A stretch of DNA of 64,000 nt from Albidovulum litorale (GTDB taxonomy: Bacteria > Pseudomonadota > Alphaproteobacteria > Rhodobacterales > Rhodobacteraceae), in NCBI RefSeq assembly GCF_025751495.1, contig NZ_JAOWKZ010000002.1, positions 937,166-1,001,165 of the forward strand. The letters run 5' to 3'. This document shows, one piece after another, positions 53,280 to 62,674 of this stretch. The translations under genes were made by a program, and so were the position numbers. Position 1 is the stretch's first letter. Each line of letters starts with the position of its first letter. A model generated the notes under the pieces. The model ran no database searches, was not told the origin of the DNA, and saw only the letters and a list, made by a program, of their open reading frames with translations.

Positions 53280-54056
53280 TCAGCCGAGCGTCACGTCCAG
53301 AACCATCATCAGGATAAGGCCGAAGATCAGCCCTGCGGTCGCCCGGTCCTGATGCCCGTTCCGGTGCGTCTCGGGCAGGATCTCATGACTGATGATGTAG
53401 AGCATCGCGCCCGCCGCAAAGGTCAGCCCCCAGGGCAGCAGGCCGGAAGAGACCGATACCGCCGCCGCGCCGAGGAAAGCGCCAATCGGTTCGACCAGAC
53501 CGGTGAGAAAGGCCGCGAAGAACGCCTTGCCCCGCGAATAGCCGCGTCCGACAAGGGCGACCGCGACGGCCAGCCCTTCCGGCATGTCCTGAAGCGAGAT
53601 ACCGGTCATCACCGAGAACCCGTTGGTCACATCCCCGCCACCGAAGGCCACGCCGATCGACAGACCCTCGGGGAAGTTGTGAATGGTGATGGCGATGACG
53701 AAAAGCCAGATCCGGGCAAGTGCCGCGGCATGGCCACCGCCCTCGGTCCCGGTGAAGAAATGCTCATGCGGCAGGGTGGCATTCAGCCAAGCGACGAAAC
53801 CGGCACCCAGAGCAATTCCAGCGCCCGCGACAAGCGCCGCAATGACGAGCGAGCCGTAAAGCCCCTCGGCGGCCTCGATCCCGGGCAGGATCAGCGAAAA
53901 ATATGCGGCCGAGAGCATGACACCCGCCGCAAATCCCAGCATCGTGTCGCTGGTGCGCTGCGACATGGTCCGCCCGATAAGCGCCGGAACCGCCCCGATC
54001 GTCGTCGCGGCCATGGCGACCAGACCACCGAGAAGCCCCCACCAGACCGCGTCCAT
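53280..54056 (-). CDS. ZIP family divalent-metal transporter
   Basis: The 258-aa membrane protein has about eight membrane segments with the ZIP motifs HNFPEGLSIGVAFGGG in TM4 and DMPEGLAVAVALVG plus EPIGAFLG in TM5, and a His-containing loop HEHFFTGTEGGGH. Likely imports Zn, Fe or other divalent metals. The ATG at 54056 with GGAGG upstream is chosen; the much longer open frame is a shadow of lldD. Convergent with the GS-like gene, 5 bp apart. Confidence 0.9.
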   Translation of the reverse strand: MDAVWWGLLGGLVAMAATTIGAVPALIGRTMSQRTSDTMLGFAAGVMLSAAYFSLILPGIEAAEGLYGSLVIAALVAGAGIALGAGFVAWLNATLPHEHFFTGTEGGGHAAALARIWLFVIAITIHNFPEGLSIGVAFGGGDVTNGFSVMTGISLQDMPEGLAVAVALVGRGYSRGKAFFAAFLTGLVEPIGAFLGAAAVSVSSGLLPWGLTFAAGAMLYIISHEILPETHRNGHQDRATAGLIFGLILMMVLDVTLG

Positions 54057-54136
54057 ACCTGCCCTCCGAATTCGCGGACACTCGAACCCGCCGTCACGCC
54101 AAGCGCAAGTGGAAAACGCGTTGCACCGGGACTCAT

Positions 54137-54163
54137 AAATTGGTAAATAAAAATTACCAATTT
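54137..54163. promoter_or_regulatory. Inverted-repeat operator before lldD
   Basis: Perfect 10-bp arms AAATTGGTAA (54137-54146) and TTACCAATTT (54154-54163) around 7 A/T-rich bases. The right arm ends one base before the GGAGG ribosome site of lldD. The TTGGT/ACCAA elements recall FadR-type (LldR/PdhR) operators, but the spacing is wider. Confidence 0.6.
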
Positions 54164-54173
54164 GGAGGCGCCC

Positions 54174-55337
54174 ATGCCCGTCATCACCTGTATTGAGGAT
54201 CTGAAACGCCTCTACCGCCGCCGGGCGCCGCGCATGTTCTATGATTATGCGGAATCCGGAAGCTGGACGGAACAGACCTTTCGGGAAAATGTCACAGACT
54301 TTGCCGAAATCCGTCTGCGACAACGCATTGCGGTCGACATGACCGGCCGCAGCACCGCCGGACAGATGGTAGGGCAGGATGTGGCGATGCCGGTAGCACT
54401 TGCTCCGGTGGGTCTGACCGGCATGCAGAACGCGGATGGCGAGATCAAGGCCGCGCGTGCGGCGGAAAAGTTCGGCGTGCCCTTCACGCTGTCGACCATG
54501 TCGATCTGCTCGATCGAGGATGTCGCAGATCACGTCACGAAGCCGTTCTGGTTTCAGATCTACACGCTGAACGACGACGACTTTAACCGGAAGATCATCG
54601 ACCGCGCCAAGGCGGCAGGCTGTTCGGCGCTGGTGATCACGGTCGATCTGCAAATCCTCGGCCAGAGGCATAAGGATCTGAAGAACGGCCTGTCGGCGCC
54701 GCCGAAATTCACTATTCCAACTATGCTGAACCTTGCCACCAAGTGGGCCTGGGGTCTTGAGATGCTGCAAACCAAGCGCCGCTTCTTCGGCAATATCGTT
54801 GGCCATGTCGAAGGCGTTTCCGATCCCTCCTCGCTCTCCGCCTGGACGGCGGAGAAGTTCGATCATGCCTTGAACTGGGACAAAATCCGCAAGCTCATGG
54901 ATATGTGGGGCGGTAAGGTGATCCTGAAAGGTGTGATGGAGGCCGAGGACGCGCAGAAAGCGGCCGAGATCGGTGCCGATGCCATCGTCGTTTCGAACCA
55001 TGGCGGACGGCAGCTTGACGGTGCGCTTTCGTCAATCCGGATGGTCCCCGAGATCGCGGCGGCGGTCGGCGACAAGACCGAGGTTTGGATGGATGGCGGT
55101 ATCCGCTCGGGCCAGGATGTGCTGAAGGCGGTGGCATTGGGCGCCAAGGGCGTGATGATCGGTCGGGCCTTCGTTTACGGACTTGGCGCGATGGGTGAGG
55201 CGGGCGTGACCAAAGCGCTGGAGGTCATCCACAAGGAGCTGGACACCTCGATGGCGCTCTGCGGTGAAACGCGGCTTGGGAATGTCGGAAAACACAATGT
55301 GCTGATGCCGAAGGATTTCCTCGACCGCTATCTCTGA
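54174..55337 (+). CDS. lldD: FMN-dependent L-lactate dehydrogenase / alpha-hydroxy-acid oxidase
   Basis: The 387-aa enzyme oxidises L-lactate to pyruvate. It has FYDYAESGSWTEQTFREN, PVALAPVGLTGMQN, STMSICSIEDVA, FQIYTL, the active His-Gly-Gly-Arg VSNHGGRQLDGA and the FMN-phosphate motif DGGIRSGQDVLKAVALGAKGVMIGR. The ATG at 54174 with GGAGG five bases upstream is preferred over a TTG at 54162. Divergent from the ZIP gene. No lactate permease or LldR gene is adjacent. Confidence 0.92.
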   Translation: MPVITCIEDLKRLYRRRAPRMFYDYAESGSWTEQTFRENVTDFAEIRLRQRIAVDMTGRSTAGQMVGQDVAMPVALAPVGLTGMQNADGEIKAARAAEKFGVPFTLSTMSICSIEDVADHVTKPFWFQIYTLNDDDFNRKIIDRAKAAGCSALVITVDLQILGQRHKDLKNGLSAPPKFTIPTMLNLATKWAWGLEMLQTKRRFFGNIVGHVEGVSDPSSLSAWTAEKFDHALNWDKIRKLMDMWGGKVILKGVMEAEDAQKAAEIGADAIVVSNHGGRQLDGALSSIRMVPEIAAAVGDKTEVWMDGGIRSGQDVLKAVALGAKGVMIGRAFVYGLGAMGEAGVTKALEVIHKELDTSMALCGETRLGNVGKHNVLMPKDFLDRYL

Positions 55338-55381
55338 CCCATCGTCAACTGACGCAGGTTGATCCCCCCTCTCGAAACGGT

Positions 55382-56527
55382 TCACCCACCGCGCCGTCGC
55401 AACGCAAGAACACACGGCAGGATCGTGGCCATGACGATTGCCAGAATTGCGAAAGCGAAACGCAAGCCTGCTACTTCAGCGACCGCGCCCATCATGGCGG
55501 GGCCGACGAAGAAGGCGGAAAAGCCGATCATCCAGGCGCGTGAAATCGCGTGACCGCGCTGATCGGGCCGCACCAGACGGCCGAGGATAGAGTTGGCGGA
55601 CGGCACGACGACCGCGACACCGAGCCCAAGGAGGCCAACGCCCAAAACGCCGATTGTCGGCGTTGGGGCGATCACTAGAACCACGGCGCCCGCGATCCCT
55701 GCGACCGCCGACCAGAAGACGAGCCGGATCTCACCCAGCCGGTGCGCCGCGACCTGACCCAGAAGGCGGCCGATTCCCATCATCAGGCCAAAGGCCGCCG
55801 GACCGAAGCCGCCTTCGCCGGGCGGACCACCAAGCGTGCGTTCGATATGCAGCGCCGACCAGGTTTCAGTCGCGTTCTCGCTGATGAAAGACGCCGTGAG
55901 AACTGCCGCGACAAGCAGGATCGGCACCCAGGGCGTGCGCCCGTCGGCCCCGTCCGGCGCGGGATCGGCATCGCGCCAGTTCTGGCTTTCGTACATCAGA
56001 ACGGCGAGAAGGAGACCGGCAGCCGCCGACCAGGGCAGCACGTCGACAGGCCCGTATCCGGCCTTTCGCGCGATACTGACGGCCAGCGCCGTGGCCGCGA
56101 AGGCCAGCGAAAACATGGCGTGGCTGAAATTCATCAGATGCAGGCGGTGGCGGTCCTCCAGCACGGAAAGCCGCATGTTTGCGCCGATATCCAGAAGTGA
56201 AACGCTTGCCCCGATCACCGCCATGGCACAGCCGAAGCCGAGAACGCCCCTTGGCCAAAGCGGGGCGAGCATGGCGGTAGCAAGAAGGGTCCCCGCAACG
56301 GGAAGACCCCAGCGACCGAGAAGGCCCATGATACGGGGCGCGAGCGCCATCGCCAGAATCCCGCCTGCTGCCGCCATCATCAGCGCAAGACCGAAGGCGG
56401 CGTCCGCGGCGCCGATGCCCGATTTGATGTCCGGCACAAGTGCGGCGAAACTGCCCCAGAACACCCCGACCGCCGCCAGCGCGAGATGCTGTGCGCGTGC
56501 AACCGAGATGACCGTTCCCACCGACAT
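55382..56527 (-). CDS. MFS transporter
   Basis: The 381-aa protein has about 12 membrane segments in two six-helix halves, with the inter-half loop NWRDADPAPDGADGR and ...RPDQRGHAISRAWMIG near TM10. It resembles the YbjJ-type MFS group. No substrate can be inferred. I chose the ATG at 56527 (GGAGG ten bases upstream); a GTG two codons earlier is possible. Convergent with lldD. Confidence 0.85.
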   Translation of the reverse strand: MSVGTVISVARAQHLALAAVGVFWGSFAALVPDIKSGIGAADAAFGLALMMAAAGGILAMALAPRIMGLLGRWGLPVAGTLLATAMLAPLWPRGVLGFGCAMAVIGASVSLLDIGANMRLSVLEDRHRLHLMNFSHAMFSLAFAATALAVSIARKAGYGPVDVLPWSAAAGLLLAVLMYESQNWRDADPAPDGADGRTPWVPILLVAAVLTASFISENATETWSALHIERTLGGPPGEGGFGPAAFGLMMGIGRLLGQVAAHRLGEIRLVFWSAVAGIAGAVVLVIAPTPTIGVLGVGLLGLGVAVVVPSANSILGRLVRPDQRGHAISRAWMIGFSAFFVGPAMMGAVAEVAGLRFAFAILAIVMATILPCVLALRRRGG

Positions 56528-56667
56528 GACCACACTTCCTCCGCGCATCGGGCTAACATGGCGGCGCGGGGTCGGACAGTCACTAAATATTGCCATCCGT
56601 AAGCAGACCTGCATGAGGAAGAATCTGCTTTTCTTCTGCGCCGATCCGCTCTATACGCCCGCCTTCA

Positions 56668-56699
56668 TGGGCATGCACCCTTGGAGGATGCCCTTAAAC
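56668..56699 (+). promoter_or_regulatory. Leader hairpin before rplY
   Basis: GGGCAT (near 56669) and ATGCCC (near 56688) flank about 13 nt containing TTGGAGG in the 5' leader of rplY. It could be a structured leader of the ribosomal-protein gene or a terminator of unseen upstream transcription. Weak support. Confidence 0.3.
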
Positions 56700-56715
56700 A
56701 TCTATGGAGAGACCA

Positions 56716-57348
56716 ATGGCTGGTGAGATCCCCGATCTTATCGCCGAGGTACGGACGGGGACAGGCAAGGGGGCCGCTCGTCAAGCTCGTCGTGAGGGCA
56801 ACGTACCCGGCATCGTTTATGGCGGCGGCAAGGACCCGCTCGCGATCAACGTGAACTACAACATGCTTCTCAAGAAGCTGAAGGCAGGCCGCTTCCTTCA
56901 GACGCTCTTCAACCTCAAGGTTGAGGGCCAGGAAGACGTCCGCGTGATCTGCCGCAACGTCCAGCGCGACGTTGTGAAGGATCTGCCGACCCATCTCGAC
57001 CTGATGCGGCTGAAGCGCACCTCGCGGATCGCGCTCTACATCCACGTCACCTTCGAGAACCAGGACAAGGCACCGGGCTTCCGCAAGGGCGGCACGCTCG
57101 TCGTGGTGCGTCCTGAGGTTGAACTGGAAGTGACCGCGGGTGATATCCCCGATCACATCACCGTCGACCTGACCGGTCGCGAAATCGGCGATGTCATCCA
57201 TATCGGTGACATCGAGCTGCCCGCCGGTGCCAAGCCGACGATTCAGCGCAACTTCGTCATCGCCAACATCGCGGCCCCGTCGGGTCTGCGTTCGGCTGAT
57301 TCCGAAGGCGGCGACGAAGGCGAAGAAGCCGAAGGCGACGAGGAATAA
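56716..57348 (+). CDS. rplY: 50S ribosomal protein L25/general stress protein Ctc
   Basis: The 210-aa protein has the N-terminal 5S rRNA-binding L25 domain ([23 protein letters not shown]) and the C-terminal Ctc (TL5) beta domain (about residues 100-190), ending in an acidic tail [19 protein letters not shown] upstream supports the ATG at 56716. Followed by an intrinsic terminator. Confidence 0.95.
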   Translation: MAGEIPDLIAEVRTGTGKGAARQARREGNVPGIVYGGGKDPLAINVNYNMLLKKLKAGRFLQTLFNLKVEGQEDVRVICRNVQRDVVKDLPTHLDLMRLKRTSRIALYIHVTFENQDKAPGFRKGGTLVVVRPEVELEVTAGDIPDHITVDLTGREIGDVIHIGDIELPAGAKPTIQRNFVIANIAAPSGLRSADSEGGDEGEEAEGDEE

Positions 57349-57379
57349 TCCCCGCCTCTTCGAGGGACAGACTAATCGG

Positions 57380-57411
57380 CGCGGGTCCCTCGGGTCCCGC
57401 GTTTTCTTTTT
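57380..57411 (+). terminator. Intrinsic terminator after rplY
   Basis: Arms CGCGGG (57380-57385) and CCCGCG (57396-57401) with further inner pairing, followed by a T-rich run TTTTCTTTTT. A classic rho-independent terminator. Confidence 0.88.
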
Positions 57412-57501
57412 CATGCGTGGGCGGAACATGAGTCCTGCGGGCACATGGTTGCGTGGGCCCAAGCCGGATTCTAGGGTGGCGGCGCAAGCAGAGAGGATGC
57501 T

Positions 57502-58191
57502 ATGCGGTTGATGGTCGGGCTCGGAAATCCCGGGCCGAAATATGCAGGGAACCGCCACAATATCGGCTTTATGGCCATTGACCGGATCGCCGCCGATCAC
57601 GGATTTGCGCCCTGGCGCGCGAAATTTCAGGGACAGATAAGCGAGGGCCGTCTTGGCTCGGAGCGCGTTGTGCTGCTGAAACCCGAGACCTTTATGAATC
57701 TTTCCGGCCAATCAGTCGGCGAGGCGATGCGGTTTTACAAGCTTGAGCCTGCCGATGTGACCGTCTTCCATGACGAACTGGACCTCGCCCCTGGCAAGTG
57801 TCGGGTGAAGGAGGGGGGCGGTCATGCCGGGCATAACGGGCTCCGCTCGCTCCACCAGCATATTGGCGAGGCCTATCAGCGGGTGAGGCTGGGCATCGGC
57901 CATCCCGGCCACAAGGATCGCGTCGCGCCCTATGTGCTGTCGGATTTCGCCAAGGCCGATCAGGACTGGCTGGACGATCTTCTGCGCGGCATCTCCGATG
58001 GCGCAGTCGCGCTCGCCTCTGGCGATGCCGCACGGTTCGCCAATGCCGTTGCCTTGCGAACCGCTCCGCCCCGCTCGTCAAAGGCCCCCGCAACGCCCGA
58101 CCCTGCCGAGCAAGCGCCGGTGGTCGAGGAAGCCTCGCCGGACAGCGACGCCCGTTCCCCGCTGCAACGCCTGCTGGACCGGTTCCGTTAG
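57502..58191 (+). CDS. pth: Peptidyl-tRNA hydrolase
   Basis: Pth (229 aa) releases peptides from stalled peptidyl-tRNA. It has [20 protein letters not shown] with the catalytic His, [24 protein letters not shown] and [13 protein letters not shown] Pro/Ala-rich tail of about 40 residues (from APPRSS) extends past the catalytic domain, as in relatives of this order. It follows rplY, as in many bacteria, but behind a terminator. Confidence 0.95.
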   Translation: MRLMVGLGNPGPKYAGNRHNIGFMAIDRIAADHGFAPWRAKFQGQISEGRLGSERVVLLKPETFMNLSGQSVGEAMRFYKLEPADVTVFHDELDLAPGKCRVKEGGGHAGHNGLRSLHQHIGEAYQRVRLGIGHPGHKDRVAPYVLSDFAKADQDWLDDLLRGISDGAVALASGDAARFANAVALRTAPPRSSKAPATPDPAEQAPVVEEASPDSDARSPLQRLLDRFR

Positions 58192-58248
58192 GTTACGCTT
58201 GCCTGCCGGGCGAGCGGGTGGTTCGCTGCGGCCCGGACGGAGGGGCCT

Positions 58249-59400
58249 ATGCGGAAGTTTCTGAGAATTGCGGGCAAAATCGCCGCTCTGGTACTGGTCG
58301 TGGCGTTGGCCGTCGCCTTCTGGAAACGCGAAGAGATCACCCGACTCATGGCGGTGAACTCGCTCTTCACGGAAGAAAAGATCACTCGCAACTTCAGCCA
58401 TATGAACGACCTTTTCCTCACCCGGCCATTGCCGCGTGGCGATCATCCGGTTTCGCCATTGCCCGAAGGCCCCGCGATGGAACTGCCGCAGGGAACCGCC
58501 CAATGGATCGAGGACCGCGCCGTCACCGCCCTTCTGGTGCTGAAAGGCGGCCGCATCGTCCATGAAAGCTACTATCGCGGCACCGGGGCCGGGGACCTGC
58601 GGATCAGCTGGTCGATGGCCAAGAGCTTTCTGTCGGTCCTTTTCGGCACGGTGCTGGAAGAGGGCGCCATTGCCTCACTCGACGATCCGGTGCTGCGCTA
58701 CGTGCCGACGCTGAAGGGCACGGCCTATGACGGGACGACGGTCCGCCAGGTTCTGAACATGACCACGGGCGTGAAATTCGATGAGGACTATCTGGATTTT
58801 CATTCCGACATCAATCGAATGGGCCGGGTGCTGGCGCTGGGCGGGTCGATGGACGAATTTGCCATCAGCCTGCGGGAGCGGGAGGCAGAGCCCGGCACGC
58901 GCTGGAAATACGTTTCGATCGACACGCATGTACTTGGCATGATCATTGCCGGGGCGACGGGGCGCGACCCGGCCGACCTGATGGTGGAGCGGGTCATTCA
59001 GCCGATGGGCTTTGAGGCTGAGCCCTATTTCCTGACCGATGGCGAGGGCACGGCCTTTGTCCTTGGCGGGTTGAACATGAGGGCGCGCGACTATGCGCGG
59101 TTCGGGCAGATGGTTTTGCAAGGGGGCGAGTGGCAGGGGCGGCGGATCGTGTCAGGAGACTGGATCGCGGCGTCGATCAGACCTTCCGCGCCGGATGGCG
59201 CGCTTTACGGCTATCAGTGGTGGATACCCGAGGATGCCGGGGGCGATGTCATGGCACGGGGCATCTATGGCCAGTATATCTATATCTCACCCCGCCATGA
59301 TACGGTGATCGTCGTCAACGCCGCTGATCGGAGATTCCGCGAGGACGGGGTCGAGGCGGAGAACGAGGCGATGTTCAAGGCGATTGCCGCAAGCAGATAG
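58249..59400 (+). CDS. Serine hydrolase, class C beta-lactamase family
   Basis: The 383-aa protein has an N-terminal membrane anchor or signal (about residues 7-25), the SxxK nucleophile in SWSMAKSFLS, a YVS triad in place of the usual YxN, and a C-terminal HxG-like region that here reads ARGIYGQYIYI. It belongs to the penicillin-binding-protein/EstB-like group. Substrate unknown. Start ATG at 58249 with GGAGG upstream. Confidence 0.85.
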   Translation: MRKFLRIAGKIAALVLVVALAVAFWKREEITRLMAVNSLFTEEKITRNFSHMNDLFLTRPLPRGDHPVSPLPEGPAMELPQGTAQWIEDRAVTALLVLKGGRIVHESYYRGTGAGDLRISWSMAKSFLSVLFGTVLEEGAIASLDDPVLRYVPTLKGTAYDGTTVRQVLNMTTGVKFDEDYLDFHSDINRMGRVLALGGSMDEFAISLREREAEPGTRWKYVSIDTHVLGMIIAGATGRDPADLMVERVIQPMGFEAEPYFLTDGEGTAFVLGGLNMRARDYARFGQMVLQGGEWQGRRIVSGDWIAASIRPSAPDGALYGYQWWIPEDAGGDVMARGIYGQYIYISPRHDTVIVVNAADRRFREDGVEAENEAMFKAIAASR

Positions 59401-59410
59401 GGGGCAGGTG

Positions 59411-59788
59411 ATGGAAAAGGACGCTGCGGTGAATGTGATGGGCGGTCGGCTTGAGCCCTGTTCGACCAATCCGATGACGGGCTTTTTCCGCGACGGCCAC
59501 TGCAATACCTGCGCCGAGGATCAGGGCAGCCACACGGTCTGCGTGGAGATGACGGCCGAATTCCTCGCCTGGTCGAAATATGTCGGCAATGACCTGTCGA
59601 CGCCGCGCCCGGAATTTCGCTTTCCCGGGCTGAAACCGGGCGACCGCTGGTGTCTTTGCGCGTCACGGTTCCTGCAGGCCCATGACGAGGGCTGCGCGCC
59701 GAAGGTTCACCTCTCGGCGACACACCGGCGCGCGACCGAGATCGTGCCGCAACCGGTTCTGATGGAAACCGCTGTCGGTCCGGTCTGA
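59411..59788 (+). CDS. DUF2237 family protein
   Basis: The 125-aa Cys-rich protein has the family pattern NVMGGRLEPCSTNPMTGFFRDG, CNTCAEDQGSHTVCVEMT, FLAWSKYVGNDLSTPRPEF, and DRWCLCASRF. Function is unknown. It starts 10 bp after the serine hydrolase, so it is probably co-transcribed. Confidence 0.88.
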   Translation: MEKDAAVNVMGGRLEPCSTNPMTGFFRDGHCNTCAEDQGSHTVCVEMTAEFLAWSKYVGNDLSTPRPEFRFPGLKPGDRWCLCASRFLQAHDEGCAPKVHLSATHRRATEIVPQPVLMETAVGPV

Positions 59789-59797
59789 TCTAATGGA

Positions 59798-59850
59798 GCG
59801 CCCGTTCCGGGCGCGAGACTTTCTCTCGCGGTTTCCGGTTCCCGGAAACC
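59798..59850. terminator. Two hairpins between convergent DUF2237 and trpA genes
   Basis: GCGCCC (59798-59803) pairs with GGGCGC (59809-59814); GGTTTCCGG (59830-59838) pairs with CCGGAAACC (59842-59850). They lie between convergent genes, probably as a two-way terminator. Confidence 0.65.
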
Positions 59851-59902
59851 ACTCGGGTTGCCCCCGGCGGGAGGTATTTCTGAACAGAAGAAGTGGGAAC
59901 GG

Positions 59903-60694
59903 TCAGGCGCTGTGAGCGCCGTCGGCGAGGCCTTTGACGAAGGCGAGGATCTCTGCGGCCGGTTTCTTTTCCTCGACCATCTTGACGATGGCGGAGCCGA
60001 CAACCGCGCCGTCGGCGACCGAGGCGATGGCTTTGGCGGTTTCCGGCGAGCGGATGCCGAAGCCGACGATGATCGGAAGATCGGTCGCCGCCTTTATCCG
60101 CGCGACTTCGGGGCCGACATCGCTGGCTTCTGCGGCGGCGGCGCCGGTGATGCCGGTGATCGAGACGTAATAGACAAAGCCCGAGGTATTCTGCAGCACC
60201 TTGGGCAGGCGTCTGTCATCGGTCGTGGGCGTCGCAAGGCGGATGAAGTTGAGGCCCGCTTTCTGGGCAGGGATGCAAAGCTCCTCATCCTCTTCCGGCG
60301 GCAGGTCGACAACGATGAGACCATCGACGCCCGCCGCTTTGGCATCGGCAAGAAACTTGTCCACGCCGCGCGAATAGATCGGGTTGTAGTAGCCCATCAT
60401 CACTATGGGGGTTTCATCGTCGCCCTTCCGGAACGCGGCCGCCATGTCGAGCGTCTTCTGCAAAGTCTGCCCGCCTTCCAATGCGCGCTGACCGGCGAGC
60501 TGGATCGTCGGACCGTCGGCCATCGGATCGGTGAAGGGCATCCCGAGTTCGATGACGTCGACGCCTGCGCCTGGCAGGCCCTTCATGAGCTCAAGGGATG
60601 TCGCAAGGTCCGGATCGCCCGCCATGATGTAAGAGACGAAGGCCTTTTTGCCTTCGGCTTTCAGCGCGGCGAATTTCTTTTCGATCCGGGTCAT
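59903..60694 (-). CDS. trpA: Tryptophan synthase alpha chain
   Basis: TrpA (263 aa) cleaves indole-3-glycerol phosphate. It has [11 protein letters not shown], the catalytic Glu in [17 protein letters not shown] with the catalytic Asp, YYNPIYSRG, and [13 protein letters not shown]. Neither trpB nor trpF is adjacent, so trpA stands alone in this window. Confidence 0.96.
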   Translation of the reverse strand: MTRIEKKFAALKAEGKKAFVSYIMAGDPDLATSLELMKGLPGAGVDVIELGMPFTDPMADGPTIQLAGQRALEGGQTLQKTLDMAAAFRKGDDETPIVMMGYYNPIYSRGVDKFLADAKAAGVDGLIVVDLPPEEDEELCIPAQKAGLNFIRLATPTTDDRRLPKVLQNTSGFVYYVSITGITGAAAAEASDVGPEVARIKAATDLPIIVGFGIRSPETAKAIASVADGAVVGSAIVKMVEEKKPAAEILAFVKGLADGAHSA

Positions 60695-60843
60695 GCGGCA
60701 ACTCCATCAGCTTTCCCGGGGTAGTGCAGAAACGCGCGGCGAAAATCAATGGCCTGCTTGTGTTACAGGCGAATAGGGCACGCCAAATCGCACCGGTGTT
60801 GCGGCGATCAAGGGTCGCAACGATGTGTTCAGGCCGTCGCCGG

Positions 60844-61281
60844 TCAGCTTGCCGCAGGAATCGAACTGCCCTCTGCCTGATCGGCAGCCGGGGCGGAGAA
60901 ATGCGCCTGGACTACCCGCCAACCATCATCCCGGTTTTCGAGCACGTAGGTGATGCGGGCGGGCATCCGCATATCTTGACCCCCTGCGGAGATTTCGAAG
61001 GCACCGCTGCCGGACACCCAGGCGACGTTGCCGGCAGCTGAAACCACCGCATCGGACAGCCTGATGGCGATGGCTTCGGTTTGTGCCCAGTCGCGCTTGA
61101 CCTGCGCCTCTATGGCAGATGGCCCGACCGGTTTTTCGTCCACGCCCGTGCCAAAGACCATCACATCCGGATCGGTTCCGAAACAGGCCATCAGTTCCTT
61201 CAGGTTCCGCTTCTCGTAGTGCTCAGAAAGCTGCCCGATGACTTTCCTGACCTCGGCTTCCGTTCTGGCGTCGGCTTTCAT
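60844..61281 (-). CDS. NTF2-like/SnoaL-type protein (DUF4440-like)
   Basis: The 145-aa protein has the NTF2-like fold pattern: EAEVRKVIGQLSEHYEKRNLKELMACF, DVMVFGTG, AVVSAAGNVAWVSGSGAFE and ITYVLENRDDGWRVVQAHFS. Function unknown; relatives range from enzymes to assembly domains. The ATG at 61281 fits best, against an upstream ATG at 61338. The gap of 149 bp to trpA holds no gene I can support. Confidence 0.78.
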   Translation of the reverse strand: MKADARTEAEVRKVIGQLSEHYEKRNLKELMACFGTDPDVMVFGTGVDEKPVGPSAIEAQVKRDWAQTEAIAIRLSDAVVSAAGNVAWVSGSGAFEISAGGQDMRMPARITYVLENRDDGWRVVQAHFSAPAADQAEGSSIPAAS

Positions 61282-61492
61282 CGTTCCAATCCCCCCGTAT
61301 TGCGCCGGTCCTGCCGGCTTTGTTAGGTTGTGAGGCATCTGAGTGCGTGAAAGTCTACGCCTGTCTCCCGATTCCTTTAACCATCAATGCATGTCAGCTC
61401 CGCATCGGATCTGCAGGCTGGTCTCCACAGGGCTTGACCCCGTGCCGCCTTCCCCCATAGATGCGCCGGATTTCAACGGAAGGTGCGCGATC

Positions 61493-62590
61493 ATGGGCTT
61501 TAGAATGGGTATCGTCGGGCTGCCGAATGTGGGCAAGTCCACCCTTTTCAATGCGCTGACCCGCACCGCTGCCGCTCAGGCCGCGAATTTTCCCTTTTGC
61601 ACGATCGAGCCGAATGTGGGTGACGTGGCCGTGCCCGATCCGCGGCTTGAGAAACTGGCGGCCATTGCAGGGTCGAAACAGATCATCCCGACCCGCATCA
61701 CCTTCGTCGATATCGCGGGGCTTGTGCGCGGCGCGTCAAAGGGCGAGGGCCTCGGCAACCAGTTCCTGGCGAATATCCGCGAGGTCGATGCCATCGCCCA
61801 TGTCCTGCGCTGCTTTGAGGATGGCGATGTCACCCATGTCGAGGGTCGGATCGACCCGATTGCGGATGCCGAGACCATCGAGACTGAACTGATGATCGCC
61901 GACATGGAATCGATCGAGCGGCGGCTGGCCAACATTGCCCGCAAGATAAAGGGCGGCGACAAGGAGGCCGTGGCGCAGGAAAAGTTGATGAAGCAGGCGC
62001 TGGCGGCGCTTGAGGCGGGAAACCCCGCCCGCACCATCACCGTGACCGACGAGGATCGCAAGGCTTGGGACATGCTGCAGCTTCTGACCTCGAAGCCCGT
62101 GCTATTTGTCTGCAACGTCGAGGAATCCTCTGCCGCATCCGGAAACTCGCTGTCAGCGAAGGTGGCCGAGATGGCCGCCGCGCAGGGGGCAGGCTCCGTC
62201 GTGATCTCGGCCAAGATCGAGGAAGAACTGGCGCAGATGGACGCGGATGATGCGGCCATGTTCCTTGGGGAAATGGGGCTGGAAGAGGCGGGCCTCGACC
62301 GGCTGATCCGGGCGGGTTACGACCTTCTGGGCCTGCAGACCTATTTCACCGTGGGCCCGAAGGAGGCCCGCGCATGGACCATCGAGAAGGGCACGCTCGC
62401 GCCGCAGGCTGCCGGGGTCATCCACGGCGATTTCGAACGCGGCTTCATCCGCGCCGAGACCATTGCCTACAATGACTACATCGCTGGAAACGGCGAGGCA
62501 GGCGCGCGCGAGGCAGGCAAGTTCCGGGTCGAGGGCAAGACCTATGAGGTCAAGGACGGCGACGTGCTGCACTTCCTCTTTAACGCCTGA
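61493..62590 (+). CDS. ychF: Ribosome-associated ATPase YchF
   Basis: YchF/OLA1 (365 aa) is an Obg-related ATPase. It has G1 GLPNVGKST, DIAGLVRGASKGEGLGNQFL, the NVEE motif in place of NKxD, a coiled insert (about residues 135-175) and a TGS domain. GGAAGG nine bases upstream supports the ATG at 61493; the frame is open 150 bp further upstream. Confidence 0.95.
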   Translation: MGFRMGIVGLPNVGKSTLFNALTRTAAAQAANFPFCTIEPNVGDVAVPDPRLEKLAAIAGSKQIIPTRITFVDIAGLVRGASKGEGLGNQFLANIREVDAIAHVLRCFEDGDVTHVEGRIDPIADAETIETELMIADMESIERRLANIARKIKGGDKEAVAQEKLMKQALAALEAGNPARTITVTDEDRKAWDMLQLLTSKPVLFVCNVEESSAASGNSLSAKVAEMAAAQGAGSVVISAKIEEELAQMDADDAAMFLGEMGLEEAGLDRLIRAGYDLLGLQTYFTVGPKEARAWTIEKGTLAPQAAGVIHGDFERGFIRAETIAYNDYIAGNGEAGAREAGKFRVEGKTYEVKDGDVLHFLFNA

Positions 62591-62674
62591 CCCTCCGATA
62601 GGGCGGTTGGTTCAGCGACGACACCCTAAACGTGCCGGGCATCCCGCATGTCGAATGGGTTCTGTCGAAATCGA

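Noticed and set aside
54057..55001. Long extension of the ZIP transporter gene, antisense to lldD
   Set aside because: The ZIP family starts at the ATG at 54056 with a good ribosome site; the rest mirrors lldD.
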